The notes: generated from the sequence alone by a model not told the origin. Positions 34,733 through 43,385 are shown, counted from the first letter of the stretch. The stretch is 64,000 nt of DNA from Streptomyces sp. NBC_00237 (GCF_026342435.1 NZ_JAPEMT010000001.1:62001-126000), one strand, 5' to 3'. Program-made: numbers and translations.

Positions 34733-34773
34733 GGGGGAAGCGGCATCGGGGGGACAAGCCGCTTCCCCCGATG
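34733..34773 (+). promoter_or_regulatory. Pair of mutually exclusive hairpins
   Basis: Stem A pairs GGGGGAAGCGGC (34733-34744) with GCCGCTTCCCCC (34758-34769). Stem B pairs CATCGGGGG with CCCCCGATG (ending 34773). Both need the same C run, so only one can form. The arrangement resembles an attenuator, but no gene begins within 300 bases. Confidence 0.35.
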
Positions 34774-35040
34774 AGAACGGTCCTCCAAGTCCGGGCCGCA
34801 GTCAGGGGAGTGCGCGGCTCGGACCCCGCAGTGAGGTCCCGTTCCTCGCCCGGTGGATTCCTGCCAGATCCCTCCGGGCTCATGGACAATCCTGCTCCCC
34901 CCGCAAGCCCGACATCCCCGCCGAAGGGCCCCCATGGCCGGGCCCTTGGTCCTTAAAGGTCACGTAGGGGCGGAGAACGGGGACGCGGGCGTGGAGCGGG
35001 CGATTCCAGAAGGACTCGCAGCGTGATCGCATACGGCCAC

Positions 35041-35068
35041 TTGAGTTGTCCGGTCGTACGGTTAGACT
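35041..35068 (+). promoter_or_regulatory. Promoter of the small membrane protein gene
   Basis: TTGAGT (35041-35046), a 16-base spacer and TAGACT (35063-35068) fit the housekeeping sigma consensus. The predicted start is about 30 bases before the ATG at 35108. Confidence 0.55.
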
Positions 35069-35107
35069 CTCGCGACTGCTCAGCGGACCACAGGGGAGGG
35101 TCTGGGC

Positions 35108-35269
35108 ATGGACATCAAGAAGGCCATTCTGTACATCGTGGTCGTTTTCGTGCTGTACACGATCATCACCTCCCCGGAGAAGGCCGCCAACATGGTCGGA
35201 CTAGGCTTCCAGGGCCTGTCCGACGCGGCCAAGGGGATCGGCTCGTTCATGACCAACCTCGTGAAGTAG
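35108..35269 (+). CDS. 53-residue single-span membrane protein
   Basis: The peptide has one N-terminal hydrophobic helix (KKAILYIVVVFVLYTII, residues about 4-20) and an amphipathic helical tail (MVGLGFQGLSDAAKGIGSFMTNLVK). A GGGAGGG site precedes the ATG by seven bases, and a good promoter lies upstream. I believe homologues occur across Streptomyces, always unnamed. It is 62 bp upstream of the Dabb gene and probably co-transcribed with it. A role as a membrane-associated regulator is possible but unknown. Confidence 0.75.
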   Translation: MDIKKAILYIVVVFVLYTIITSPEKAANMVGLGFQGLSDAAKGIGSFMTNLVK

Positions 35270-35331
35270 GCCCGTACGCCCGGCGCGTACGCCCGTTGCT
35301 TCGGCCGCTCCCCTTCCCCAAGGAGTGCCCC

Positions 35332-35625
35332 GTGATCCGCCATCTGGTCCTCTTCAAGCTCAACGAGGGCGTCTCCCGCGACGAGGAGCGCGTGCAGGCC
35401 GGCGCGAAGGCGTTCGCCGAACTCGAAGGGGTCATTCCGGAGCTGGAGTTCTGGGAGTGCGCCTGGAACATCACCGACCGCCCGATCGCGTACGACTTCG
35501 CCATCAACTCGGCCGTGGCGGACGCCGATGCGCTGAAGCGCTACATCGAGCACCCGGCCCACCAGGCCGCCGCGGGACAGTGGCGGGAGTTCGCCACCTG
35601 GGTCATCGCGGACTACCCCTTCTAG
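35332..35625 (+). CDS. Dabb-family (stress-responsive A/B barrel) protein
   Basis: This 97-residue dimeric alpha/beta-barrel protein starts MIRHLVLFKLNEGVSRDEE, typical of Dabb proteins, and ends in HPAHQAAAGQWREFATWVIADYPF with the usual conserved HPxHxA motif. Some members are small-molecule cyclases or binding proteins; many are stress-induced with unknown ligands. The GTG at 35332 has AAGGAG eight bases upstream. A canonical terminator follows. Confidence 0.88.
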   Translation: MIRHLVLFKLNEGVSRDEERVQAGAKAFAELEGVIPELEFWECAWNITDRPIAYDFAINSAVADADALKRYIEHPAHQAAAGQWREFATWVIADYPF

Positions 35626-35653
35626 GTCCTCCGCCAGGCCCGCCACACCGTAG

Positions 35654-35680
35654 CCCCGCACCTTTCGGTGCGGGGTTTTT
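35654..35680 (+). terminator. Canonical intrinsic terminator
   Basis: Nine-bp arms (CCCCGCACC/GGTGCGGGG) with a TTTC loop are followed by TTTTT. This ends the membrane-peptide/Dabb unit. Confidence 0.92.
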
Positions 35681-35822
35681 GCATAGGTATGCCCCAACTT
35701 GCCCTCAACACGGCGTTATACGGTGCTTGCACACAGTGCACATGTCTTGTGATGCTATGACCGCTTTTGACGGATGAGTGGAACGAAGTGTCCACATACC
35801 GACCGAAAAAGGGGTGTGGCGT

Positions 35823-36746
35823 GTGACTGTGCCGGCCAGTACTGCTCCGCAAGCCCCGCCCCACCAGGCCCAAACGTCTCAGCAGCACCAAGAGCCCCAC
35901 CAGCCCCCGGAGCCTCTCCAGCCCTCGGAACCACCGCTCGTCGAGACCCCGGACCGCGTTCCCGGCACCCCCGCCGCCCGCACCCGTGGCGCCGACACCC
36001 GGGCCCTCACGCAGGTGCTGTTCGGCCAGCTCAAGGGCCTGGCGCCCGGCTGCGGGGAGCATTCCCGGGTACGGGCGGCACTGATCGAGGCGAACCTCCC
36101 GCTGGTCCGGTACGCCGCCGCCCGGTTCCGCTCGCGCAACGAGCCGATGGAGGACGTCGTCCAGGTCGGCACCATCGGGCTGATCAACGCGATCGACCGC
36201 TTCGACCCGGACCGGGGCGTGCAGTTCCCGACCTTCGCGATGCCCACCGTCGTCGGCGAGATCAAGCGGTACTTCCGCGACAACGTCCGCACCGTGCACG
36301 TCCCGCGCCGCCTCCACGAGCTGTGGGTGCAGGTCAACGGGGCCACCGAGGACCTCACCACCGCCCACGGCCGGTCCCCCACGACCGCCGAGATCGCCGA
36401 GCGGCTGCGGATCACCGAGGAGGAGGTCCTCGCCTGCATCGAGGCGGGCCGCAGCTACCACGCGACCTCCCTCGAAGCCGCCCAGGAGGGCGACGGGCTG
36501 CCAGGACTGCTCGACAGGCTCGGTTACGAGGACCCCGCGCTCGCCGGGGTCGAGCACCGGGATCTGGTCCGCCACCTGCTCGTACAGCTCCCCGAGCGCG
36601 AGCAGCGGATCCTGATGCTGCGTTACTACAGCAATCTGACGCAGTCTCAGATCAGCGCCGAGCTGGGCGTTTCCCAGATGCACGTCTCGCGTTTGCTCGC
36701 TCGCAGCTTCGCACGTCTGAGGTCCGCAAATAGGATCGAGGCGTAA
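35823..36746 (+). CDS. sigF: RNA polymerase sigma factor SigF (SigB/SigF family)
   Basis: Sporulation-type alternative sigma factor. Region 2 ([40 protein letters not shown]), region 3 and region 4 ([40 protein letters not shown]) are complete. The N-terminal 60 residues are Pro/Gln-rich, as in S. coelicolor SigF, whose gene is likewise next to sigN. The start is uncertain: GTG 35823 has GGGG eight bases upstream; GTG 35829 gives the MPASTAPQ start I recall for SigF. In S. coelicolor it acts late in spore maturation. Confidence 0.9.
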   Translation: MTVPASTAPQAPPHQAQTSQQHQEPHQPPEPLQPSEPPLVETPDRVPGTPAARTRGADTRALTQVLFGQLKGLAPGCGEHSRVRAALIEANLPLVRYAAARFRSRNEPMEDVVQVGTIGLINAIDRFDPDRGVQFPTFAMPTVVGEIKRYFRDNVRTVHVPRRLHELWVQVNGATEDLTTAHGRSPTTAEIAERLRITEEEVLACIEAGRSYHATSLEAAQEGDGLPGLLDRLGYEDPALAGVEHRDLVRHLLVQLPEREQRILMLRYYSNLTQSQISAELGVSQMHVSRLLARSFARLRSANRIEA

Positions 36747-36873
36747 TCCTCACGGGTATATCCCGCTGGAAGCTGTGGGGGGAAGAAATGCCGCACACCC
36801 CCTCTTTCCTGCATGTATTTGTCGACTTGGCGCTACAGCGTGTTGCCGACATGTGACATTCTGCTGGAACCGC

Positions 36874-36899
36874 GTTTGCCGCAGCTCCGCCGCCGGTAT
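36874..36899 (+). promoter_or_regulatory. Candidate SigB/F-type promoter of sigN
   Basis: GTTT (36874-36877), 16 bases, then CGGTAT (36894-36899) match the SigB-family GTTT-N14-16-GGGTAT pattern with one mismatch. The transcript would have a leader of about 60 bases before the ATG at 36970. Confidence 0.45.
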
Positions 36900-36969
36900 T
36901 CAGGTGGAGGCTGCTTCCTTCGACGGGAAGCGTCTGCCGCTACCGTCCGCGACCCTAAGAGGGGGTGGC

Positions 36970-37866
36970 ATGTCCGTAGAACAGGGCAGTTCGAAGGTGC
37001 TCATCAAGGATGCGCCCGACATGCTCGACCGCGCTCCGGCGATCACCGCGATTCCGGCTCAGCCCGGACCCGCACCGGCGCCGCCGATCGTCTCCCAGCC
37101 GGAGGCACTCGACACCCGCACGCTGTCCCGCTCCCTGTTCCTGCGGCTCGCCGTCCTCGACAAGGACAGCCCGGAACGCACGTACGTCCGTGACACCCTG
37201 ATCGAGCTCAACCTCCCGCTCGTGCGGTACGCCTCCGCGCGCTTCCGCTCCCGCAACGAGCCGATGGAGGACATCGTCCAGGTCGGCACCATCGGCCTGA
37301 TCAAGGCGATCGACCGCTTCGACTGCCAACGCGGCGTGGAATTCCCCACGTTCGCGATGCCGACCGTCGTCGGCGAGATCAAGCGCTTCTTCCGCGACAC
37401 CTCGTGGTCGGTGCGCGTCCCGCGCCGCCTCCAGGAGCTGCGGCTCGCGCTCACCAAGGCCAGTGACGAGCTCGCCCAGAAGCTGGACCGCTCGCCCACC
37501 GTGCCCGAACTCGCCGCCGTACTGGGCGTGTCCGAGGAGGACGTCGTCGACGGCCTCGCGGTCGGCAACGCGTACACGGCCTCCTCGCTCGACTCGCCCT
37601 CCCCGGAGGACGACGGCGGCGAGGGCTCGCTCGCGGACCGGCTCGGCTACGAGGACACGGCGCTCGAAGGCGTCGAGTACCGCGAGTCGCTGAAGCCGCT
37701 GCTCGCCAAACTCCCGCCGCGCGAACGGCAGATCATCATGCTGCGCTTCTTCGCGAACATGACGCAGTCGCAGATCGGCGAGGAGGTCGGCATCTCGCAG
37801 ATGCACGTCTCCCGGCTGCTCACCCGTACGCTCTCGCAGCTTCGGGAAGGGCTGATCGCCGACTGA
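36970..37866 (+). CDS. sigN: RNA polymerase sigma factor SigN (SigB/SigF family)
   Basis: Second SigB/F-type sigma factor, 223 bp after sigF and about 60% identical to it by eye in regions 2-4 ([74 protein letters not shown]). The N-terminal 45 residues are Pro/Ala-rich. The ATG has GAGGGGG upstream. The pair matches sigF-sigN of S. coelicolor, where SigN acts in aerial development. Its own upstream region carries a SigB-type promoter, so autoregulation or cross-control by a paralogue is likely. Confidence 0.88.
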   Translation: MSVEQGSSKVLIKDAPDMLDRAPAITAIPAQPGPAPAPPIVSQPEALDTRTLSRSLFLRLAVLDKDSPERTYVRDTLIELNLPLVRYASARFRSRNEPMEDIVQVGTIGLIKAIDRFDCQRGVEFPTFAMPTVVGEIKRFFRDTSWSVRVPRRLQELRLALTKASDELAQKLDRSPTVPELAAVLGVSEEDVVDGLAVGNAYTASSLDSPSPEDDGGEGSLADRLGYEDTALEGVEYRESLKPLLAKLPPRERQIIMLRFFANMTQSQIGEEVGISQMHVSRLLTRTLSQLREGLIAD

Positions 37867-37959
37867 GCGCCCGTTCCTCACCGACTGATCGTCCGCTGAC
37901 CGCCGACTGAGCGCTCGCCGATCGCTCGCCGATCACCACCGGGCACCGCATGACCCAAC

Positions 37960-37989
37960 GCCCCGTCTGCGCCAAGTCGCCGACGGGGC
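37960..37989 (+). terminator. Hairpin after sigN
   Basis: GCCCCGTC and GACGGGGC (8 bp) are separated by 14 bases, followed by TGGTTATTTG. A moderate terminator. The preceding bases (37880-37935) contain CGCTCGCCGAT repeats. Confidence 0.5.
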
Positions 37990-38024
37990 TGGTTATTTGA
38001 CGGGTCGTCAGTGACACTGGCGCG

Positions 38025-38822
38025 ATGCGACGTCAGGGTGTGGCAGTGGGGGCTGGTGCGGTCGCGCTGTGCCTGGGCGGCCTGCTGGCCGTGTCCGGCG
38101 ACGGTGGCGGCGGCAAGGGCTTCGTCGCGGTGGGCGCGGCCGGAGCGGGCCCCGAGGGCGCTCCGACGCGGGCCGTGCCACCGGAAGGCTCCGTCGAGCT
38201 GTTCCCGCTGGACCAGGACGCGCCCGACTCACGGGGCGGCGGAAGCGGTTCACGCCCGTCCACCGGAGACGCGTCCGGTACGCCGCCGGGCTCCGTCGGC
38301 GCCACGAAGCCGGGCCCGTCCGGTGCGGACGGCACCGGGACCCGTACGCCCGGGAAGGCGAGCGGCACGGGCACCCCGGCGGGGTCGGCACCCTCCGGCT
38401 CGGGCTCCGCACCTTCCGGCCCCGGGAACGCGAAGCCCCCGGAGTCAGAACCCCCGCAGCCCCCGCAACCTCCGCAGCCGAAGCCGCCGACGTCCGGGCC
38501 GAAGCCGCCCGCGAGCCCCGCCGCGCTCTCCGTGGGCGCGCCCGTGCGCGCGAAGGCGGACCGGCGATGGTGCGAGAAGGTGACGGTGCGACTGCGCAAC
38601 TCGGGCGGGACCGAGGCGCGTTCGGGGAGCGTCACGTTCGCGACGCACATCATCGGGGCGCTCGGCATCGACTGGGGAACACGCACGTCCACCCAGCCGC
38701 TCCCGGGCCCGATCGGCCCGGGAGAGACCAGGAACGCGACGTACACCGTCTGCGTGGACGCCTGGCGGGTGCCGCTGGGCATGCACGTGGAGACCCGTGG
38801 GGTCACCGCCGCCTGGAAGTAG
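38025..38822 (+). CDS. Secreted/anchored proline-rich protein
   Basis: The 265-residue protein begins with a hydrophobic signal or anchor (residues about 5-25), followed by a Gly/Pro/Ser-rich linker (about 45-165, with PPQPPQPPQP). A beta-rich C-terminal domain of about 95 residues follows (KADRRWCEKVTVRLRNSGGTEARSGSVTFATHIIGALGIDWGTRTS), resembling an immunoglobulin-like module. Two Cys in that domain may form a disulfide. No ribosome site is obvious before the ATG. Function unknown; convergent with the tail-anchored gene. Confidence 0.7.
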   Translation: MRRQGVAVGAGAVALCLGGLLAVSGDGGGGKGFVAVGAAGAGPEGAPTRAVPPEGSVELFPLDQDAPDSRGGGSGSRPSTGDASGTPPGSVGATKPGPSGADGTGTRTPGKASGTGTPAGSAPSGSGSAPSGPGNAKPPESEPPQPPQPPQPKPPTSGPKPPASPAALSVGAPVRAKADRRWCEKVTVRLRNSGGTEARSGSVTFATHIIGALGIDWGTRTSTQPLPGPIGPGETRNATYTVCVDAWRVPLGMHVETRGVTAAWK

Positions 38823-38843
38823 CGGACGTACGAGAAGGAACGG

Positions 38844-39071
38844 CTAGCCGAGGGCGAGCCAGGCCACTGCCGCCAGGACCGCGACGACGGCGACGATGCC
38901 GATGATCAGGCCGGTCTTCGGGCCCGACGACTGCGCGGCGGGCTGCGAACGCCGTTGCTGCTGCTGCGCGGGCTCCTCGTCCACGAACGCGCGGAACATC
39001 TGAGTGCTGCCCGCCGGGTCGTAGTTGCCCTCGGGACCTTGGCCTTGGGGGGCGTGGGGGTTGTGTGCCAT
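38844..39071 (-). CDS. 75-residue tail-anchored membrane protein
   Basis: A hydrophilic Gln/Pro/Gly-rich stretch (MAHNPHAPQGQGPEGNYDPAGSTQMFRAFVDEEP) is followed by one C-terminal membrane helix (GLIIGIVAVVAVLAAVAWLAL). Small proteins like this are common in Streptomyces and unnamed. The ATG at 39071 is chosen because the conserved-looking MAHNPHAPQG starts there. It is divergent from the MarR gene, 266 bp away. Confidence 0.65.
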   Translation of the reverse strand: MAHNPHAPQGQGPEGNYDPAGSTQMFRAFVDEEPAQQQQRRSQPAAQSSGPKTGLIIGIVAVVAVLAAVAWLALG

Positions 39072-39253
39072 GCGCGTGACCCTAGCGAAGGTGGGTACCC
39101 GAGCGACACCCCAGGGCCCCACTGTGCGCGGAGTAACGGCCGGACACCCCCCTGGCACCCGCCGACCTGCGGCTTTACCCGGCCCCTCGGAGCGCTTGAC
39201 CGGCCGATCAGGGAGCCTTTTGGATTCCTTTGCCCGATCAGCCCGAATTTAAT

Positions 39254-39296
39254 TTGCCTGAAGCAACCAACTAATCCTATCGTTGCCCTAAGCAAC
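39254..39296. promoter_or_regulatory. Two MarR-type operators
   Basis: TTGC-CTGAA-GCAA (39254-39266) and GTTGC-CCTAA-GCAAC (39282-39296) are perfect inverted repeats with five-base centres, about 29 bp apart. They lie in an AT-rich patch just upstream of the MarR gene and are the likely autoregulatory sites. Confidence 0.72.
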
Positions 39297-39337
39297 AAGA
39301 TGAACCGAGACGTGCCGAAAACCCGCAGGGAGGTGCC

Positions 39338-39898
39338 GTGGCCGCACAGAGTCATTACGAGGAACTGGCCCGCCAGCTCAGTGCCATCGGCGCGGTGAAA
39401 CGGGGCCTCGGGCGCATCCTGCCTCCCGAGTGCCCGCCCGGCTCCGCCGCCGTACTCACGCTTCTCGACCGGCACGGCGAGATGAGGCTCAGTCGCCTCG
39501 CCGAGCTGATGGCTGTCGACATGTCGGTAACGAGCCGTCACGTCACCCACGTCGCCGAACGCGGCTGGATCGACCGCTCGCCCGACCCGGGCGACAAGCG
39601 CTCGCGCATCCTCCGCCTGACCCCGGACGGCGAAGCCGTTCTGCGCGAGCTGTCCAGGCGCACCACCGAAACCCTCGCCCACACCCTGGGCGACTGGTCC
39701 GACGACGAGGTCGGACAGCTCAACGCGATGCTCGCCCGCCTGCGCGACAGCTTCGGCGACTGCCGTTCCTGGCCGCCCGTGCCGTTCGACTGCACCGCCG
39801 CACTCACCGCCTCAGCGCTCCCCGCCCCGGCACTCACCGCCCCGGCACCCGGCACCGAGGCGCTCACGACTTCCGCGATACCCGCAACACCCGCGTAA
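39338..39898 (+). CDS. MarR family regulator
   Basis: A winged-helix repressor of 186 residues: the recognition segment LSRLAELMAVDMSVTSRHVTHVAERGWIDR is followed by the wing DPGDKRSRILRLTPDGEAVL. The last 40 residues are an Ala/Pro/Thr repeat (APALTAPAPG) unlike the family core. The GTG start has GGGAGG upstream. It is the first gene of a unit with the MFS exporter 15 bp downstream. The paired palindromes in front suggest autoregulation and control of exporter and YceI gene. Confidence 0.9.
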   Translation: MAAQSHYEELARQLSAIGAVKRGLGRILPPECPPGSAAVLTLLDRHGEMRLSRLAELMAVDMSVTSRHVTHVAERGWIDRSPDPGDKRSRILRLTPDGEAVLRELSRRTTETLAHTLGDWSDDEVGQLNAMLARLRDSFGDCRSWPPVPFDCTAALTASALPAPALTAPAPGTEALTTSAIPATPA

Positions 39899-39913
39899 AG
39901 GACAAGGATTCAA

Positions 39914-42394
39914 TTGGCTACGACCACACCCACCGGTGTGCGGGGCGGCCACGCCAAGCACGGAGCCCCCGCCGCTCCTGCCTCCGACAGCTCCGCACCG
40001 ATGTCACACCGCCAGATCATGGAAGCCCTCGCGGGCCTCCTGCTCGGCATGTTCGTCGCGATGCTGTCGTCGACGATCGTGTCGAACGCCCTTCCCGAGA
40101 TCATCCGCGACCTCGACGGCACCCAGAGCGCGTACACCTGGGTCGTCACCTCCGCCATGCTGTCGATGGCGGTCACCACCCCCATCTGGGGCAAGATGGC
40201 GGACCTCTTCAGCAAGAAGCTGCTGGTCCAGATATCGCTGGTCATCTTCGTGCTGGGCTCGGCGCTCGCCGGCCTCTCGCACAACACCGGCGTCCTGATC
40301 ACCTTCCGCGTGCTCCAGGGCATCGGCACCGGTGGTCTGGTGGCGCTGTCCCAGATCATCATCGCCGCGATGATCCCGCCGCGTGAGCGCGGCCGGTACT
40401 CCGGTTACATCGGCGCGACGATGGCCGTGGCCACCGTCGGCGGCCCGCTGCTCGGCGGCGTCATCACCGACACCGACTGGCTCGGCTGGCGCTGGTGCTT
40501 CTACGTGGGCGTGCCGTTCGCGGCCATCGCACTCGTCATCCTGCAGAAGACGCTGCACCTGCCGGTCATGAAGCGCAAGGTCAAGATCGACTGGTTCGGC
40601 GCACTCTTCCTGGCCGCCTCCGCGTCGCTCCTGATGATCTGGGTGACCCTCGCGGGCGACAACTACGCGTGGAACTCCTGGCAGACGTACGTGATGACGG
40701 GCGGCTCCGTCCTCCTCGCGGTCATCTTCGTGATCATCGAGTCCAAGGTCGCCGAACCCCTCATCCCGCTGCGCTTCTTCCGCAACCGCACCATCGCGCT
40801 GACCTCGGCGGCGAGCCTGTTCGTCGGTGTCGCGATGTTCGGCTCGACGGTCTTCATGAGCCAGTACTTCCAGCTCGCCCGGGACAAGTCGCCGACGATG
40901 TCCGGCGTCATGACGATCCCGATGATCGCGGGCCTGTTCATCTCCTCCACGGTCTCCGGCGCGGTCATCACCAAGACCGGCCGCTGGAAGGGCTTCCTGG
41001 TCGGCGGCGGCATCGGCCTCACCGCAGGGCTCGGCCTCCTCTCCACCATCGCTTACGACACCGAGTACTGGCAGGTCGCCGTCTACATGGCGGTCCTGGG
41101 CCTCGGCCTCGGCATGATGATGCAGAACCTGGTCCTCGCCACGCAGAACCAGGTCAAGCCGCAGGAGCTCGGCGCGGCCAGCTCGCTGGTCGCCTTCACC
41201 CGTACCCTCGGCGGCGCCATCGGCGTCTCGGCGCTGGGCGCGGTCCTCTCCTCCCGCATCACGCACTACGTCGAGGACGGCCTGGACGCCCTCCACATCA
41301 AGCTCCCCGGCGGCGGCACGGGCGGCGGCAGCGGCATCCCCGACATGGACGCCCTCCCGGCCCCGATCCGAGGCGTGATGGAGAGCGCGTACGGCGACGG
41401 CATCGCGGACGTGTTCCTCTACGCGGCCCCGATCGCGCTGCTCGGCCTGATCCTGGTCCTCTTCGTCAAGGAGGTCGCACTGAAGACCTCCCACGACGGC
41501 GACGTCCCGGCCGCCGCCACCGCCTCGGAGACCCCGGTGGAATCGGCCGCCGAGGGCCTGGCCGGAGTGACCCCGGTCCACGAGGAGGCACCCGTACCCA
41601 CGCAGCCGCTGCCGACCACCCCGCCCACCGGACGCACCCTGCACGGCACCGTCCGTACGGCGGAGGGCACGTCGGTCCGGGGCGCGGCCGTCACCCTCAT
41701 CTCCCTCGCGGGACGCCAGCTGGGCCGCTCGGTGGCCCAGCCGGACGGCCGCTACGCACTGGACGCCCCCGCGGCGGGCTCCTACGTCCTGATCGCCTCC
41801 GCCGACGGCTTCCAGCCGCAGGCGTCGACGGTCACGGTCGGGGACGAGCCGATCGCGTACGACATCCTCCTCTCCGGCACCAGCGGCCTCGGCGGAACCG
41901 TCCGCAGCGCGGCCGACGGTACGGGTGTGGCGGACGCGATGGTGATCGTGACGGACGTCCGAGGTGACGTCCTGGCGACGGGCAAGTCGAGCGAGAACGG
42001 TGAATTCGCCTTCGCCGAACTGGTCCCCGGCACGGTGACGGTCGCGGTGAACGCGTCCGGCTTCCGCCCGATGGCGCTCCCCGTCGACATCGGCGGCACG
42101 GGCATCACCCGCATCGAGGCCGTCCTCCAGGCGGGCGCACTGGTCCAGGGCACGGTCCGCGCGGGCACCGCCCGACGCCCGCTCCCCGACGCCCGCGTCA
42201 CGATCATGGACGCGGCCGGGAACGTGGTCTCGACCTCCACCACCGGTGAGGACGGCGCGTACGCCTTCACCGACCTGGACGCGGGCGAGTACACGGTCAT
42301 CGCGACGGGCTACCCGCCGGTCGCGGGCAACCTGACGGTGGCGGGGCGCGGCGTGGACGCGCACGACATCGAACTCGCCCACCCGGGCGAGTAG
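39914..42394 (+). CDS. DHA2 exporter fused to three carboxypeptidase-regulatory-like domains
   Basis: Residues about 30-525 are a 14-helix DHA2 permease (MFVAMLSSTIVSNALPEI; GKMADLFSKKLL; GIGTGGLVALSQIIIAA). Residues about 570-826 are three consecutive beta-sandwich modules of the CarboxypepD_reg type (starts LHGTVRTAEGTSVRGAAVTLIS, LGGTVRSAADGTGVADAMVIV, VQGTVRAGTARRPLPDARVTI; each with a GxYxLxA/GEYTVIATG strand). Fourteen helices place this tail in the cytoplasm, where such modules are unusual. TTG start with AAGGA upstream. It follows marR by 15 bp and precedes a YceI gene carrying one related module. Confidence 0.88.
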   Translation: MATTTPTGVRGGHAKHGAPAAPASDSSAPMSHRQIMEALAGLLLGMFVAMLSSTIVSNALPEIIRDLDGTQSAYTWVVTSAMLSMAVTTPIWGKMADLFSKKLLVQISLVIFVLGSALAGLSHNTGVLITFRVLQGIGTGGLVALSQIIIAAMIPPRERGRYSGYIGATMAVATVGGPLLGGVITDTDWLGWRWCFYVGVPFAAIALVILQKTLHLPVMKRKVKIDWFGALFLAASASLLMIWVTLAGDNYAWNSWQTYVMTGGSVLLAVIFVIIESKVAEPLIPLRFFRNRTIALTSAASLFVGVAMFGSTVFMSQYFQLARDKSPTMSGVMTIPMIAGLFISSTVSGAVITKTGRWKGFLVGGGIGLTAGLGLLSTIAYDTEYWQVAVYMAVLGLGLGMMMQNLVLATQNQVKPQELGAASSLVAFTRTLGGAIGVSALGAVLSSRITHYVEDGLDALHIKLPGGGTGGGSGIPDMDALPAPIRGVMESAYGDGIADVFLYAAPIALLGLILVLFVKEVALKTSHDGDVPAAATASETPVESAAEGLAGVTPVHEEAPVPTQPLPTTPPTGRTLHGTVRTAEGTSVRGAAVTLISLAGRQLGRSVAQPDGRYALDAPAAGSYVLIASADGFQPQASTVTVGDEPIAYDILLSGTSGLGGTVRSAADGTGVADAMVIVTDVRGDVLATGKSSENGEFAFAELVPGTVTVAVNASGFRPMALPVDIGGTGITRIEAVLQAGALVQGTVRAGTARRPLPDARVTIMDAAGNVVSTSTTGEDGAYAFTDLDAGEYTVIATGYPPVAGNLTVAGRGVDAHDIELAHPGE

Positions 42395-42454
42395 TCCGGA
42401 CCTCCGGCCCCCGGGACGCGTTTCGAGCGGAGACGTGTTCCGGGGCTGGTGGAG

Positions 42455-42502
42455 TCGGGGGCGGCGGGCAGGGGACGGCCTGCCGCCCCCTCTTTTTCTT
42501 TT
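42455..42502 (+). terminator. Terminator after the exporter gene
   Basis: A GGGGGCGGC...GCCGCCCCC hairpin (one arm bulged) is followed by TCTTTTTCTTTTT. The stretch 42518-42553 then has four GAGCTTCG repeats before the YceI gene. Confidence 0.7.
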
Positions 42503-42572
42503 TGCGTACGTACGGAAGAGCTTCGACGAGCTTCGGAGCTTCGGAGCTTCGAAGGGCAAGGCAGGTAGCGGC

Positions 42573-43385
42573 ATGGGACTTCGCGCACAGGTACGGACCC
42601 GGGACGGCTGGGCCGTGCAGCACGCGGTGGTGACGGTCACCGACATGACCGGCACGCAGGTGCTGCGGGCGGCGGCGGACGCGGACGGGGTCGTCACCGA
42701 CGCGGCGACGCTCGCCCCCGGCCCGTACACGGTGATCGTGACGGCGGTCGGCTACGCGCCGGTCGCCTCGACGGCGCTGGTCACGGCGGCGGGGCGGATC
42801 GAGGCGGGGAACGTGGTGCTGGCCCGTCAGGGCGGCGTGGAACTCCCGCCGCCGGGCGTCTGGACCATCGACCCCGTCCACTCCTCGGTGGGCGCGGTCG
42901 CCCAGCACCTGGGTATCTCCAGCGTGCGGGGCCGGTTCACGGACTTCTCCGGCCGGATCGAGATCGCGGAGGACGTGGAGAAGTCGCGCGTCGAGGCGGT
43001 CATCTCGTCCGCCACGATCGACACGGGCAACGCGATGCGCGACGGGCACCTGAAGTCGGCGGACTTCCTGGACGTGGCCGCCCACCCCGAGATCACGTAC
43101 CGCAGTACGGGTCTGGTCCCGGCCGGACCCGACCGGTGGACGGTCCACGGGGACCTCGCCCTGCACGGGGTGGTCCGCCCGGTGGACCTGGACCTGAGCT
43201 ACCTGGGCACGGGGCCGGACCCGTGGGGCGGGGTCCGGGCGGCGTTCCGCGCGACGGCGGATCTGCGGCGGGACGACTTCGCGATGAACTACAACCAGGT
43301 GGTGCAGGCGGGGATCTCGGCGATCGGGGCCACGCTGAGGGTGGAACTGGACATCCAGGCCGTACAAGGGTCTGCGCCCCTTTAG
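42573..43385 (+). CDS. YceI-family lipocalin with N-terminal carboxypeptidase-regulatory-like domain
   Basis: Residues 1-85 are a beta-sandwich closely like the third module of the exporter next door (both contain GPYTVIVTAVGYAPVA / GEYTVIATGYPPVA). Residues about 92-268 are a YceI domain, a beta-barrel that binds isoprenoid-like lipids (WTIDPVHSSVGAVAQHLGISSVRGRFTDFSG, HLKSADFLDVAAHPEITYRS, LALHGVVRPVDLDLSY). No signal peptide is seen, so it is cytoplasmic. Homologues of this fusion occur beside the exporter in other Streptomyces as I recall. The shared module suggests the two proteins interact. Confidence 0.87.
   Translation: MGLRAQVRTRDGWAVQHAVVTVTDMTGTQVLRAAADADGVVTDAATLAPGPYTVIVTAVGYAPVASTALVTAAGRIEAGNVVLARQGGVELPPPGVWTIDPVHSSVGAVAQHLGISSVRGRFTDFSGRIEIAEDVEKSRVEAVISSATIDTGNAMRDGHLKSADFLDVAAHPEITYRSTGLVPAGPDRWTVHGDLALHGVVRPVDLDLSYLGTGPDPWGGVRAAFRATADLRRDDFAMNYNQVVQAGISAIGATLRVELDIQAVQGSAPL

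Larger units (their letters stand above)
34638..35107. other. 470-bp gene-free region with hairpins and a promoter
   Basis: It holds the terminator at 34663-34704, a second hairpin with an alternative fold at 34733-34773, a CCGGGCCC-rich imperfect hairpin near 34924-34950, and a promoter at 35041-35068. I see no coding frame with good codon usage or ribosome site. Confidence 0.6.

Noticed and set aside
36754..36759. GGGTAT as a SigB-type -10 before sigN.
   Set aside because: No GTTT at 14-16 bases upstream; the element at 36874-36899 fits better.
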